NCBI GenBank assembly: GCA_913055625.1
Contig: CAJXJW010000003.1
Location: 372,001 to 436,000 of the forward strand
Direction: 5' to 3'
Source: an uncultured Pseudomonadota bacterium
GTDB lineage: Bacteria > Pseudomonadota > Gammaproteobacteria > Steroidobacterales > Woeseiaceae
DNA length: 64,000 nt
Shown here: piece by piece, positions 9,618-18,391 of the stretch
Layout of the letters: the number at the start of each line of letters is the position of its first letter
Position numbering within the stretch: position 1 is the first letter of the stretch
The notes under the pieces: model-generated
Database searches by the model: none
What the model saw: only the letters and a program-made list of their open reading frames with translations
Told to the model about the DNA's origin: nothing
Program-made: the position numbers and the translations under genes

Positions 9618-10304
9618 ATGAACCCCGGGCCCCTCGTCGTCTTCGCCGTGCTGGTGCCGCTCATGTTCTGGGCGGCGTACCACTATTACCACGACCGGCA
9701 CCGGCCGGAGCCGCTGGGCGGCCTGCTCCTTTGCATCGTTCTCGGCGTGGTCGCGGCCTGGCTCAGCCGGGGCATGTACGCTGGCCTCGACGTGCTCGGA
9801 CTGCGTTACGATGCGTACGATCTCGCGGCCGACAACCTGCCCGGCCTGTTCGCCTACTCGGTGCTGGCCATCGGCGTGACGGAGGAGCTGTCAAAGCTCA
9901 TCCCGTTCGTCGCGATCGTGATCTGGCTGCGGGCGTTCGACGAGCCGCTCGACGGCATCGTCTACGCGTCGTTCATCGCGCTCGGGTTCTCGCTGGTCGA
10001 GAACCTGCACTACCTGCAATTCGTATCACCCGGCGAAGCGTTCGCGCGTGGCTTTGCCGCGCCGCTCGTGCACATCGTGTTCGCGTCCATGTGGGCGTAC
10101 CCGATCGGCGTCGCCCGGCTGAACGGCGACAGCCTGTGGCGCGCCGGCGCGCCCTGGTTTGCGGCCAGCGCCGCGTTGCACGGCGTCTACGACTTCGTTG
10201 CGATCGGGCTCACGGGCATCGCGCTGCTGGTTACCGCAGGAATTGTCCTGCCGCTGTGGGTCTGGCGGCTGGTGCTGCTGCGACGGTTGGCGCAGCCGTC
10301 GTGA
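9618..10304 (+). CDS. PrsW-family intramembrane metalloprotease
   Basis: This 228-residue protein is almost wholly membrane-embedded, with about 7-8 hydrophobic segments. The family's motifs are all visible: EELSK (about 91-95), then GIVYASFIALGFSLVENLHY with the conserved glutamate and asparagine, HIVFASMWAYPIG with the first conserved histidine, and ALHGVYDF with the second. PrsW proteins cleave membrane-bound anti-sigma factors in some bacteria. The substrate here is unknown. ATG 9618 is used because the protein's first membrane segment starts right after it. The sequence upstream in this frame is antisense to the neighbour. Its stop lies 10 bases from the convergent TPR gene. Confidence 0.85.
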   Translation: MNPGPLVVFAVLVPLMFWAAYHYYHDRHRPEPLGGLLLCIVLGVVAAWLSRGMYAGLDVLGLRYDAYDLAADNLPGLFAYSVLAIGVTEELSKLIPFVAIVIWLRAFDEPLDGIVYASFIALGFSLVENLHYLQFVSPGEAFARGFAAPLVHIVFASMWAYPIGVARLNGDSLWRAGAPWFAASAALHGVYDFVAIGLTGIALLVTAGIVLPLWVWRLVLLRRLAQPS

Positions 10305-10314
10305 TCCGGCCTGT

Positions 10315-12093
10315 CTACCGGTGACCGGCGTCCCGGAGCACTTTCTGGAACCGCGGTTCCTCTGCAATGGGGTCTAGCAACCGGTCACCGCCCGCCTGGA
10401 TGACGCCCGGGTCGCGGATGCTGAGGGCCCGCTCCACCTGCTCGAGCGCCGCCTCCGTATCGCCCCACTGGGCGTAGACCTGGGCGTACTGGTACGACGC
10501 GGCGCTACCGTACCGCGCGAGCATCGCATCAACCTCTGCCTGGGCTTTGTCGGTCTCGCCGGCCACTTCGTAAAGGATCGCGAGCGCGGAGTTGCGGGCC
10601 CAGCCCAGCGGTTCCTGTTCGGCCAGCGCGGTTGCCGCCGGTACGTCGCCGCGCGTTTCGAAAACGCACATCGCCGCATAGTAGTGAAAGCGGCCAACGC
10701 TCGGCTCGATCTCGAGCGCTCGCTTGCGGACCTGGTCGACCACCTCGCAGTCGCCAGACCTGAAGTAGATGTAGGATTTCCAGCGCAGGATATCCAGCGA
10801 GAGTGGGTCGAGGCTGCTGGCTTTCTCGATCGTGGCTATCGCTTCGGGATACCGGTGCAGGTTCGTCAGTGCGGCAGCGTATTCGCCGAGGACCGGCACA
10901 CTAGCAGGGAAACGCGCGGCGGCTTTGCCGAGGTAATCCGCAGACTTTGCGTAATCGAAGTTCACGGTGGCAATGCGGCCAATGGCGCTGAGCGTGCGGT
11001 CGCTTTCCGGGGCCAGGCGTTCGAGGTCGCGGCCAATCTGCTCCATCCGTTCGAGCGAGTCCCGGAAATCGCCCCAGCCGTTCCGGTTCTTGAAATCCCA
11101 GACCTTGAACAGCCCTCCCAGCGCATCGACGTATTCGGGGTCGATGGCCAGCGCGTTCTCGAGGTGGGTTTGCGCGCGGTTGAGTGGCTCCAGCTCATCC
11201 GGGTTGCGCTGGAAGATATAAACGCCGCGGAGATACTCCTCGTAGGCTTTCGAGTCGGCGCTTTCGACCACGGCCGATTCCCCGAGCAGGGTCACGTGCA
11301 TGGCGTCGGCAACCTGGGCGGCGATCTCTTCCTGGATGGCGAAGATGTCGTCGAGGTTGCGGTCAAAGGTCTCGGACCAGAGGTGGTAACCGTTGCGGGT
11401 CTCTACGAGTTGCGCGGTGATACGCACGCGGCTTCCTGCCTTGCGAACGCTGCCTTCGAGGACGTTGGCAACGTTCAGGATGTCGCCGACTTCACGGAGG
11501 TCGATGTTCTGGCCCTTGAAGGCAAAGGAGGACGTGCGCCCCGACACCTTGAGGCCGCCAAGCTTGACCAGCGTATTGAGCAGCTCCTCGGAAAGCCCGT
11601 CCGAGAAATAGTCATTGTCCGGGTCGTCGCTCATGTTCACGAACGGGAGAACGGCGATGCTGGAGTTCGGCGCGCCGGTTTCGTCCGGCTGTTGCGCGGT
11701 GACCGGAGCTTCGCCGGGCCGTGGCGAACCGGCAGTTGCAATGGCGTCGCCCGGGAAGAAGCGATCCGTGGCCAGCAGGCCGATGGCGATCACAAGCAGG
11801 ACTACGATGAGCAGGTTCATGCGCTGGCCGGTTTGCCCGACGACCGACTCGCCGGGAGCAACGTCCCCGGTGCGCTTCACACCCTCGGGCGTCAGCTCGA
11901 ATATCCAGGAGAAAATCAGTGCGATGGGGAAGCCGAGCAGCAGCAGCCCGAGCACAAAGCGAAACGCCCATGGCGGGACACCCAGCTGTTCGAAGAGGAC
12001 GTCGGCAATCTGCAGGATCACCCAGCCGGCCACCGCATATAGCAGCGCCATGCGAACGACATTGCGTCGTTTTAGCTCGGCAATGAATGACAT
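10315..12093 (-). CDS. TolB-like/TPR membrane protein (ELKRRNV-type)
   Basis: The 592-residue protein begins MSFIAELKRRNVVRMALLY, with two membrane segments (about 15-35 and 43-65), an ELTPEGVKR linker and a third segment (about 92-110). A TolB/FlgO-like domain follows (about 145-260: IAVLPFVNMSDD...YFSDGLSEELLN), then TPR-like helical repeats to the end. Such proteins often carry an N-terminal cyclase or DNA-binding domain. This one has neither, so it is probably a membrane scaffold or sensor. It is a clear paralogue of the protein at 39001-40866 and shares the TolB-like part with the kinase at 5036-7597. Confidence 0.82.
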   Translation of the reverse strand: MSFIAELKRRNVVRMALLYAVAGWVILQIADVLFEQLGVPPWAFRFVLGLLLLGFPIALIFSWIFELTPEGVKRTGDVAPGESVVGQTGQRMNLLIVVLLVIAIGLLATDRFFPGDAIATAGSPRPGEAPVTAQQPDETGAPNSSIAVLPFVNMSDDPDNDYFSDGLSEELLNTLVKLGGLKVSGRTSSFAFKGQNIDLREVGDILNVANVLEGSVRKAGSRVRITAQLVETRNGYHLWSETFDRNLDDIFAIQEEIAAQVADAMHVTLLGESAVVESADSKAYEEYLRGVYIFQRNPDELEPLNRAQTHLENALAIDPEYVDALGGLFKVWDFKNRNGWGDFRDSLERMEQIGRDLERLAPESDRTLSAIGRIATVNFDYAKSADYLGKAAARFPASVPVLGEYAAALTNLHRYPEAIATIEKASSLDPLSLDILRWKSYIYFRSGDCEVVDQVRKRALEIEPSVGRFHYYAAMCVFETRGDVPAATALAEQEPLGWARNSALAILYEVAGETDKAQAEVDAMLARYGSAASYQYAQVYAQWGDTEAALEQVERALSIRDPGVIQAGGDRLLDPIAEEPRFQKVLRDAGHR

Positions 12094-12227
12094 GAGCCGT
12101 ACCGCTCAGAATCCCGGCGCGTAGCTTAGCACGGGGCAAGGAGGATGACGGCCCGGCGCGGATACCGGGCGAACATGGTTCACATGGGCGCGGTGCCGGA
12201 ACCAGATCTGCCCCGGGGATTCTCCCG

Positions 12228-13106
12228 CTACCCGAGCACCTTGTTAAGGTCCTTGAGCAACGCCCGCAGCGATCCCGTCAGCAAGACGTACTCGGCATCG
12301 AGACGCGCGAGCGGGTCGTTGTCGTCGTCCGGTGCGTCGTCCATGCCGAGGAACTTCAGCTTCGTGATGACGCCGTTCTCGTCGAGCACGAAGCTCATCA
12401 CGTTGTCGTAGACGAGCCCCAGGTGCGTGAGCCGCATGCCGTCGACGACGTGGCGCCGGATGGTCTTGTCGCTGAGATCGAAGTTCATCCACCGCACGGT
12501 GGAGACCTCGTCGCCGGCCGCCTGCATGCGGCACTCGTGGCCCAGCGCAAAGTTCGGTGCGGTCGTGCCGAGGAACATGGCCTTGAGGAAGTCGTGCACG
12601 GGGCGCTCGAACGTGAGCGGATCGAGATCGAGGTCGCCGAACGCCGCTTTCAGGCGACTTATGAACCGCTCGGCCATGGCCGGCTGTGCGGCGTCGATGC
12701 CGACGATCTTCGTCGCTATATCGACCGTGCCCCAGATCCGGTCGGACTTCACCATGGCCTTCGGCATCAGTTCGTCGCGGACCTCCGCCTTCAGCCGCCG
12801 TTTCTCCCGGCCGCTCGGCTCCTCGCCCATGCGCTGCCGGTAGTCATCGATGCGCACGTCGAGCTCTTCGTTCACCGCGGCGGCCGGCAACACGCGTGAC
12901 TGGCTTCGCATTCTCAGGAGGTCCGCCCCGTTCACCCGCCGGGCCAGGCTGTCACCGGCTTCCGGTGCCGGCGGCTCCCAGCCGGAGCTGCGCTCGGTCA
13001 GCGGCCCGCAAGGCTGGAAGGCCGCGCCTTGCAGCGCCGTGGACAGGTCTTCCTCGCTTTGCGGCCAGGGGTTGGTAAAGGAATAAAGACGAAGATTGCG
13101 AAACAT
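12228..13106 (-). CDS. rdgC: Recombination-associated protein RdgC
   Basis: The 292-residue protein has the typical RdgC opening (MFRNLRLYSFTNPW) and conserved core segments such as DLDPLTFERPVHDFL and LTHLGLVYDNVMSFVLDENG. RdgC is a nucleoid-associated ring protein that binds double-stranded DNA and restrains RecA. The length is slightly below the usual 300 or so, with no missing block that I can see. It stands alone, with the broken NYN gene diverging from it. Confidence 0.93.
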   Translation of the reverse strand: MFRNLRLYSFTNPWPQSEEDLSTALQGAAFQPCGPLTERSSGWEPPAPEAGDSLARRVNGADLLRMRSQSRVLPAAAVNEELDVRIDDYRQRMGEEPSGREKRRLKAEVRDELMPKAMVKSDRIWGTVDIATKIVGIDAAQPAMAERFISRLKAAFGDLDLDPLTFERPVHDFLKAMFLGTTAPNFALGHECRMQAAGDEVSTVRWMNFDLSDKTIRRHVVDGMRLTHLGLVYDNVMSFVLDENGVITKLKFLGMDDAPDDDNDPLARLDAEYVLLTGSLRALLKDLNKVLG

Positions 13107-13255
13107 GCGGCTGCCAGGGCTCCGGACAAAGGCGCGAAGTATGGCAGGGTGGCATCCGAGTAACTAGTTTGAACCGTACGAAGATTTGCGCTACGTCCAA
13201 GATTGGTCAGAGCTTCTGATCTATAGTTGAAATTCGTTTCCCGAGGGTATGCGAG

Positions 13256-13831
13256 ATGGAATCGGTCAAGGAGTTTGCCTACACCAAAGGCAAGAATGCG
13301 ACCGACAGCGCCATGATCATCGACGCAATGGACCTGCTCTACACCGGCCATTTCGATGGTTTCTGCATTGCGTCCAGCGATAGCGATTTCACGCGATTGG
13401 CATCGAGATTGCGGGAGAGCGGCCTTGTTGTGTACGGCTTCGGCGAATAGAAGACGCCGAGGGCATTCGTCGCTGCCTGTGACAGGTTCATTTACACCGA
13501 GGTTCTTCGTGCCAAGGAGGGCGAGGACGATCAGTCAACGACCCAATCTACCGCCGATCTGAAACGTGACAAGGGTCACTTGGCCAACCTGTTCCGCAAC
13601 GCAATTGATGCCTGCTCGGACGACGCCGGATGGGCGCAACTTGGGCCTGTTGGCAGCAATATCGCCAAGCAGGCTCCCGAGTTCGATCCTCGCAACTACG
13701 GGTACCGAAGGCTCACGGACCTGGTGAATGCGATGAATCTGTTCGAGGTGGAGGAAAAGCTGGTTGGTTCGGGGCCCGGAACCGCGATCTTCGTCCGGGG
13801 ACAAACGTCGGAAATCGTAGCGGCTTTCTAG
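13256..13831 (+). pseudogene. Broken LabA-like NYN nuclease with OST-HTH/LOTUS domain
   Basis: The frame opens with FAYTKGKNATDSAMIIDAMD, the second half of a LabA-like NYN (PIN-fold) ribonuclease domain, and includes IASSDSDFTRLASRLRESG. After GFGE an in-frame TAG (13448-13450) interrupts it. Translation then resumes in the same frame with KTPRAFVAACDRFIYTEVL, exactly as in the family, followed by a C-terminal OST-HTH/LOTUS domain (about 13580-13780). The first half of the NYN domain, including its first catalytic aspartate, is missing upstream. The gene is therefore both 5'-truncated and nonsense-mutated. The last open part (from about 13580) could still make a free LOTUS domain. Confidence 0.75.
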
Positions 13832-13915
13832 TCGGTTGCTGATCCGAGCCAGGAGTCGAAGCGCCGTGTTCGATAATTCGACTGACATCGCGGTCGAGCG
13901 CTGATCTGCTGGCGG

Positions 13916-15835
13916 CTACTCCACTACCGTAGCAACGCCACTCGCCTGCTCAAGCTTCTCACTCGCCTCCAGCCACTCCCACTCGAGCGTCTCGATGGTG
14001 GCCTTCGCCTCGGCCTGGTTCTGTAGCAGCGTGGTCAGCTCGTCTTTCCGCCGCGGGTCCCGGTAGATCGCACCATCGGCGAGCTCGCGATCGAATTCGG
14101 CCAGCCGGGCGCGGTTTGCGGCCAGCTGCTGTTCCACCTTGCGCACACGGTCCTGCAGCGGTTTCAGTCGCTGCCGCTCGCGGGCCTGTTCCTGCCGTTG
14201 CTGCTTGCGGTTCACGGGCCTGGCCGCCGGTTCCTCTGGCGCGCTCGTTGTTTGCGCGGCCGCCTCCTCCTGCTCCCTGAGCCAGGCCGGGTAGTCGTCG
14301 AGGTTGCGATCGAAAGGCTCGACGATGCCGTCATGCACGATGAGGAGTTCGTCGCAGACGCTGCGCAGCAGGTGCCGGTCGTGCGCGATGACGACGAGTG
14401 CACCGCTGTACTCGATGAGTGCCACGCTGAGCGCCTGGCGCATCTCCAGGTCGAGGTGGTTCGTCGGCTCGTCGAGCAGCAGCAGGTTCGGCCCCTGGCG
14501 GATCATCAGCGCGAGCACGAGGCGCGCCTTTTCACCGCCGGAGAAGGGTTCGACCGGCTCAAAGATCCGCTCGCCGCTGAAGCCGAAGCGGCCGAGGTAG
14601 TTGCGGTGCTGCTGCTCGCGGTCGTCCGGCGCGATCTCGCGCAGGTGGTCGAGCGGACTTTCGGCCGGGCGCAGCAGCTCGAGCTGGTGCTGGGCGAAGT
14701 AGCCTATCTTCGTGTCCTTGGCGAGGATTCGCTCGCCCACGATCAGGGTGCTGCCGGTCGCCAGTGCCTTGACGAGCGTCGACTTGCCCGCGCCATTGAC
14801 GCCCAGGAGCCCATAGCGGTCGCCCGCCCGGAGTTGCAGGTTGACGTTGTCCAGCACGACGCGCTCGCCGTAACCGAGGCGCGCATCCAGGAGGCCGAGC
14901 AGGTGCTGTGGCTGCTTGTCCGGCTCGAGAAAATGAAAGCGAAACGGTGAGTCGACGTGCGCCGGCGCAATCTTCTCCATGCGCTCCAGCATCTTGATGC
15001 GGCTCTGCGCCTGGCGTGCTTTCGACGCCTTGTAGCGAAAGCGGTCGACATAGCTCTGGATGTGCTTGATCTCCTTCTGTTGCCGGGAATACATCGCCTG
15101 CTGCTGCGCCAGTTGCTCGGCGCGCAGCGCTTCGAACTGGCTGTAGTTGCCGGTATAGAGGTTGATCTGCGCATTCTCGATGTGTGCGATGCGCGTGCAC
15201 ACCTGGTCCAGGAAATCACGGTCGTGCGAGATGACCAGCAGGATGCCTGCGTAGCGCTTCAGCCAGCGTTCGAGCCAGAGGATGGCCGGCAGGTCGAGAT
15301 GGTTCGTGGGCTCGTCGAGCAACAGGATGTCGGACCGGCACATGAGCGCGCGGGCGAGGTTCAAGCGCATGCGCCAGCCGCCGGAGAACGCGTTCACGGG
15401 TTGCGTGAACTCCTCCGGCGCAAAGCCGAGGCCGTGCAGCAGCCGCGACGCGCGGGCCTCGGCCGTAAAGCCGTCGATCGCTTCGAGGCGCTCGTAGAGC
15501 AGGTGCAGGTCCGGCCGTTCCGCACGGGCTTCGCCGTCCCGGATGGCGGCCTGCACGGCGCGCAATTCACGGTCGCCGTCGATCACGTAGTCGACCGCCG
15601 GGTCGCTGCCGTCCGGGCTCTCCTGCGCGACATGCGCCAGCACGAGGGCCGGGTCGAGACCGAGCTCGCCCTGGTCGGGCTCGAGTTCATCCATGAGCAT
15701 GGCGAACAACGAGGATTTACCGCAGCCGTTCGCACCGATGACGCCCACGCGCTGGCCGGCGTGCACCTGCAGCGTGGCGTGCTCGATCAGGAGCTGACGG
15801 CCGCGGCGGAGTGAGATGTCGGTGAGGGTTAGCAT
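13916..15835 (-). CDS. ABC-F family ATPase (YheS-like)
   Basis: This 639-residue protein has two ABC ATPase domains and no membrane segments. The first has Walker A GANGCGKSS (34-42), signature FSGGWRMRLNLARAL and Walker B ILLLDEPTNHLD. The second has GVNGAGKST, FSGGEKARLVLAL and LLLLDEPTNHLD. An arginine-rich linker (about 230-290) joins them, and a charged coiled coil closes the protein (about 545-630). This is the ABC-F layout of ribosome-associated translation factors. YheS is the closest fit from length and the C-terminal coiled coil, but Uup-like members are similar. It marks the last backbone gene before the island. Confidence 0.88.
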   Translation of the reverse strand: MLTLTDISLRRGRQLLIEHATLQVHAGQRVGVIGANGCGKSSLFAMLMDELEPDQGELGLDPALVLAHVAQESPDGSDPAVDYVIDGDRELRAVQAAIRDGEARAERPDLHLLYERLEAIDGFTAEARASRLLHGLGFAPEEFTQPVNAFSGGWRMRLNLARALMCRSDILLLDEPTNHLDLPAILWLERWLKRYAGILLVISHDRDFLDQVCTRIAHIENAQINLYTGNYSQFEALRAEQLAQQQAMYSRQQKEIKHIQSYVDRFRYKASKARQAQSRIKMLERMEKIAPAHVDSPFRFHFLEPDKQPQHLLGLLDARLGYGERVVLDNVNLQLRAGDRYGLLGVNGAGKSTLVKALATGSTLIVGERILAKDTKIGYFAQHQLELLRPAESPLDHLREIAPDDREQQHRNYLGRFGFSGERIFEPVEPFSGGEKARLVLALMIRQGPNLLLLDEPTNHLDLEMRQALSVALIEYSGALVVIAHDRHLLRSVCDELLIVHDGIVEPFDRNLDDYPAWLREQEEAAAQTTSAPEEPAARPVNRKQQRQEQARERQRLKPLQDRVRKVEQQLAANRARLAEFDRELADGAIYRDPRRKDELTTLLQNQAEAKATIETLEWEWLEASEKLEQASGVATVVE

Positions 15836-16189
15836 GCCGGGCGGGATTATAGGGCTTTAGGCGTTTGGGTGGCGGTCGGACGAATTGCGAGTAGGTATTT
15901 GCCGCCACTAGGAAGGTGATGAGTGTCGCAGGAGCGATTCTGCGGCAAAGGCGGCGGCCGAGGACTTGCTCGAACGGGCCTCAGGTCGGCGATCTCGGCC
16001 GGGTGCTCCGCCGGAGTATTCGGGCAATTCGGAACTAGCGCCGACACGCGGATTTTCAGTTCGAGGGTTAAGCCCTTAAGGCTATATTTATCAGAGAGTT
16101 ACCGGGGCGTTCGTTGCGGGATTTTCGGTACTTTGCATAACGATGGGCGAGTAAATAACGCAAATATCACGCAAGAGATTCCGCTTGGG
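15836..16189. other. Gene-free stretch holding the left island boundary
   Basis: No convincing gene is present. A 90-codon open frame on the plus strand has no protein-like character. The stretch contains the 20-base tRNA-Phe fragment (16041-16060). Base composition shifts from GC-rich to clearly AT-richer just to its right. Confidence 0.6.
16041..16060. repeat. Left attachment-site repeat, fragment of tRNA-Phe
   Basis: CCGACACGCGGATTTTCAGT is identical to 38049-38068 inside the intact tRNA-Phe. It corresponds to the anticodon loop, the 3' side of the anticodon stem, the variable loop and the first bases of the T arm. All copies have the same orientation. A degraded copy of the rest of the 3' half is not visible here. 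Confidence 0.7.
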
Positions 16190-16726
16190 CTATAGATCGA
16201 ACGCCCTCTCCGTCGCGTCAACCAAGCTTTTCAAGAAGCTTACGGCCTTTTCGAGCCCTGCCTTCGTCACAGGGTGCGGCTCTGGCGGACCGGATGTAAC
16301 TTTGCGGGAGCGGTGAACGACGTCGCCTCTGAGCTTGATCAGACTGTTCAACTTGGTTCTGACCGTCTTTGAATCATGATTATTCCAGCACCACGCGGCG
16401 CTGAGGTCTACGCCGGCATAGTCTTGGAAGAGCTCAATCGTCTTCTGAGAACCCGGGTTATGGAGTCGCTTGATTTCTTCGTCGAGCTTCTTCTCCATGA
16501 ATTTGCCGACATCTGTATCTGAAAGTCCAGCCAGTCTCTCCGCCACAGCTTCTTGTAGCCTGTCCTCGACATATGTCTCCCAGGCGGTCATGGCCATTAC
16601 TAGCCCCGCTCGCTTCAAGACTTCGATTTCTGGCGGTGGCGGTTTCGTATTTAGCGAATTGAAATGCTCAAGAAGATTCTCTGCATCCTGGATCGATTGC
16701 GAAAAAGTGTCACTTGCCTGGGACAT
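16190..16726 (-). CDS. HEPN-domain protein (RiboL-PSP/MAE_28990-like)
   Basis: This all-helical protein of 178 residues has an early LVMAMTAWETYVEDRLQEAV helix and the RxxxxH motif (RGDVVH, about residues 139-144) that forms the ribonuclease site of active HEPN domains. The usual function is RNA cleavage or a toxin-like role in defence. A TTG two codons upstream is possible, but ATG 16726 is the better start. It follows the NADAR-type antitoxin gene by 54 bases on the same strand, the last gene of the long minus-strand run. No separate antitoxin partner (for example a MNT nucleotidyltransferase) is seen next to it. Confidence 0.75.
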   Translation of the reverse strand: MSQASDTFSQSIQDAENLLEHFNSLNTKPPPPEIEVLKRAGLVMAMTAWETYVEDRLQEAVAERLAGLSDTDVGKFMEKKLDEEIKRLHNPGSQKTIELFQDYAGVDLSAAWCWNNHDSKTVRTKLNSLIKLRGDVVHRSRKVTSGPPEPHPVTKAGLEKAVSFLKSLVDATERAFDL

Positions 16727-16780
16727 AGGCAACTCTGTGGTCAGCGCCCTGAGATTAGGTATGTCATACCAGCACCGAGG

Positions 16781-17425
16781 CTAGACCGCGGGAAGAAGGC
16801 TCGCGAAAAGAGAAAAGTCCTGTTGCGCTTCTTGGATCTTCCCTCGCTCTGATAGAGCAAGTAGCTCTGCAAACGCTCTTGCCTGACAATTTATCGACTT
16901 CTTCGGGTTGAACTCTATGTCCGTAAATCCTTCGTATACGACCCGATCAAGGATCCAGTCCAAATGTGGGGCTAGCGCTTTGATATAAAGCCAATCATAG
17001 AATGCATTCTTCGGCGATAATGGAAACCGCTCTCCTTCAAAGTCAAAGGCGACGAGGTCACCTGAGCTTTGCAATCGCGGATCCTTTTTTGCCTCGCGCG
17101 GTTTAACATGTAGCAAATCGCGGTAAGGCCCCCCTTCTCGAAATACCTTACTTGATTGATAGGCGCACTCAAGATAGGTGTCAATATCACCTACTTTGAT
17201 TTTAAGACTGAATGCACTAAGCCTTCTTCCGACTTCCTCTTCCGACTTGCTTGATATCTCAAGCAAATGCTTGAAGCCTCTTTCCCTTGCGGCCAAATGA
17301 AGGGCGGCAATGTTCTTCTTCTTTTGGGAAGGTGCCATGCCCGGGTTCCACTTGAAATCAATGGGCACCTCCGAAACAAGGAATGTGCCGACCTCCTGAG
17401 GCACAAAAACGGGTCTTGTTGCCAT
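16781..17425 (-). CDS. DarT1-associated NADAR-type antitoxin
   Basis: The 214-residue protein matches the family linked to DarT1 toxins: ATRPVFVP at the start, FKWNPGMAPSQKKKNI, LEISSKSEEEVGRRLSAFSL, then YQSSKVFREGGPYRDLL, NAFYDWLYIKAL and FTDIEFNPKKSINCQARAFA. NADAR domains remove ADP-ribose, here from DNA bases modified by DarT. The gene starts one base after the DarT stop, so the two are translationally linked. Recognition is from remembered family motifs, without alignment. Confidence 0.85.
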   Translation of the reverse strand: MATRPVFVPQEVGTFLVSEVPIDFKWNPGMAPSQKKKNIAALHLAARERGFKHLLEISSKSEEEVGRRLSAFSLKIKVGDIDTYLECAYQSSKVFREGGPYRDLLHVKPREAKKDPRLQSSGDLVAFDFEGERFPLSPKNAFYDWLYIKALAPHLDWILDRVVYEGFTDIEFNPKKSINCQARAFAELLALSERGKIQEAQQDFSLFASLLPAV

Positions 17426-17426
17426 T

Positions 17427-17957
17427 TCAGAGCCTTCCTTTAATAAGGCTCACTGGAACAATTTTTGGCACCAAAATTTCGCACTTCTCGGCCGACTGCC
17501 GACGAGCTTGAATATCTGGATCCTCCCAATTCGTTCGTGTATAGAGTACTTCCTTATCCAATCGCTCGAGACCGACCTCCACTTCTAACAGCTCAGTATC
17601 TGCTCTGTTTGCGACGCCAATTGTTATTCTGACACCCTCAATCTTGAGAACATTTACGTCTATAGGAATGTAGCGCGGATTAGGGATCCTGCCCTCCAAA
17701 TGTGCTAGGTGACACATAGGGTGACTCGCTGTGAAACAAAGATTAACGTAGTCATTCAATCCTTTGTGCGCATCAGCATCCCGGCTCCACTCATTTCCAC
17801 CGGGAACCGCGACCGCCACCCCGCGACGATTCGCTTCATCTTTCGACAAGATTCCATGTTTGGCGATCGACGCGGTATTCGCCGCGTCTGTGAAGTGGAA
17901 TAGCGAGGTGAATTGATGTCCTTTAGCGAGAATTTTCGCAAATTCATCGACTTTCAT
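17427..17957 (-). CDS. darT: DarT-type DNA ADP-ribosyltransferase toxin
   Basis: The 176-residue protein has the DarT (DUF4433) hallmarks LFHFTDAANTASIAKHGILS (NAD-binding part, about 18-37) and NDYVNLCFTASHPM. A C-terminal CEILVP segment follows, whose glutamate sits where the family's catalytic Glu is expected. DarT enzymes attach ADP-ribose to bases in single-stranded DNA and stop replication, including that of phages. It is a little shorter than many DarT proteins but shows all core motifs. Its ATG overlaps the stop of the upstream deoxyribosyltransferase-like gene by 4 bases. The cognate NADAR-type antitoxin follows immediately. Confidence 0.85.
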   Translation of the reverse strand: MKVDEFAKILAKGHQFTSLFHFTDAANTASIAKHGILSKDEANRRGVAVAVPGGNEWSRDADAHKGLNDYVNLCFTASHPMCHLAHLEGRIPNPRYIPIDVNVLKIEGVRITIGVANRADTELLEVEVGLERLDKEVLYTRTNWEDPDIQARRQSAEKCEILVPKIVPVSLIKGRL

Positions 17958-18391
17958 GCGTGTTTTATCGCTTTGTGTTCTTCTAGCCGACGATTGTTGG
18001 TGTCTGCTTCGGAACGTAGAAACTCGATAGCATCAAACAGGTTCTTGAATCTATAGTCGGCGACTTCGCGAACCATATCGAACGCTCGCCGTCTCTGATC
18101 TGACGGATGCTCCTCGATAAGTAGGCTTTTGATACCAAGCGCTTTGGCATATCCCAGCTCCAAAGCAAGCTCATATCCTCCTGGATTGTCCTCCTCCATG
18201 TATGCCAGAACGTAATCACTGCCTCGAATTGCAGCAAGGTCCCACTCTGTATATACGTCGGGCTCGCTCAGTCCGTGTGACCTTGGGTCTAAGAGCTCGA
18301 AATTCGCCAGCCTACTGTGCACTGTCTCTTGCCATCCTGATCTGAAACCACCGGCCAAGTAGACCCGCTTTTTTCTAGATCGCAGCGTCAT
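17954..18391 (-). CDS. Nucleoside 2-deoxyribosyltransferase-like protein
   Basis: The 145-residue protein begins with KKRVYLAGGFRSGWQE and continues DPRSHGLSEP, EWDLAAIRGSDYVLAYMEED and GGYELALELGYAKALGI. These fit the nucleoside 2-deoxyribosyltransferase fold, a Rossmann-like N-glycosidase or transferase domain, with a conserved acidic residue in the ME(E)D loop and E in YELALELG. The substrate could be a nucleoside, a nucleotide signal or NAD. It overlaps both neighbours by 4 bases (the membrane protein upstream and darT downstream), which implies coupled translation. In this setting a defence-related nucleotide role is likelier than salvage, but that is an inference. Confidence 0.75.
   Translation of the reverse strand: MTLRSRKKRVYLAGGFRSGWQETVHSRLANFELLDPRSHGLSEPDVYTEWDLAAIRGSDYVLAYMEEDNPGGYELALELGYAKALGIKSLLIEEHPSDQRRRAFDMVREVADYRFKNLFDAIEFLRSEADTNNRRLEEHKAIKHA

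Noticed and set aside
15923..16195. 90-codon plus-strand frame at the left island edge
   Set aside because: Low-complexity, no ribosome site, crosses the attachment repeat and overlaps the HEPN gene end.
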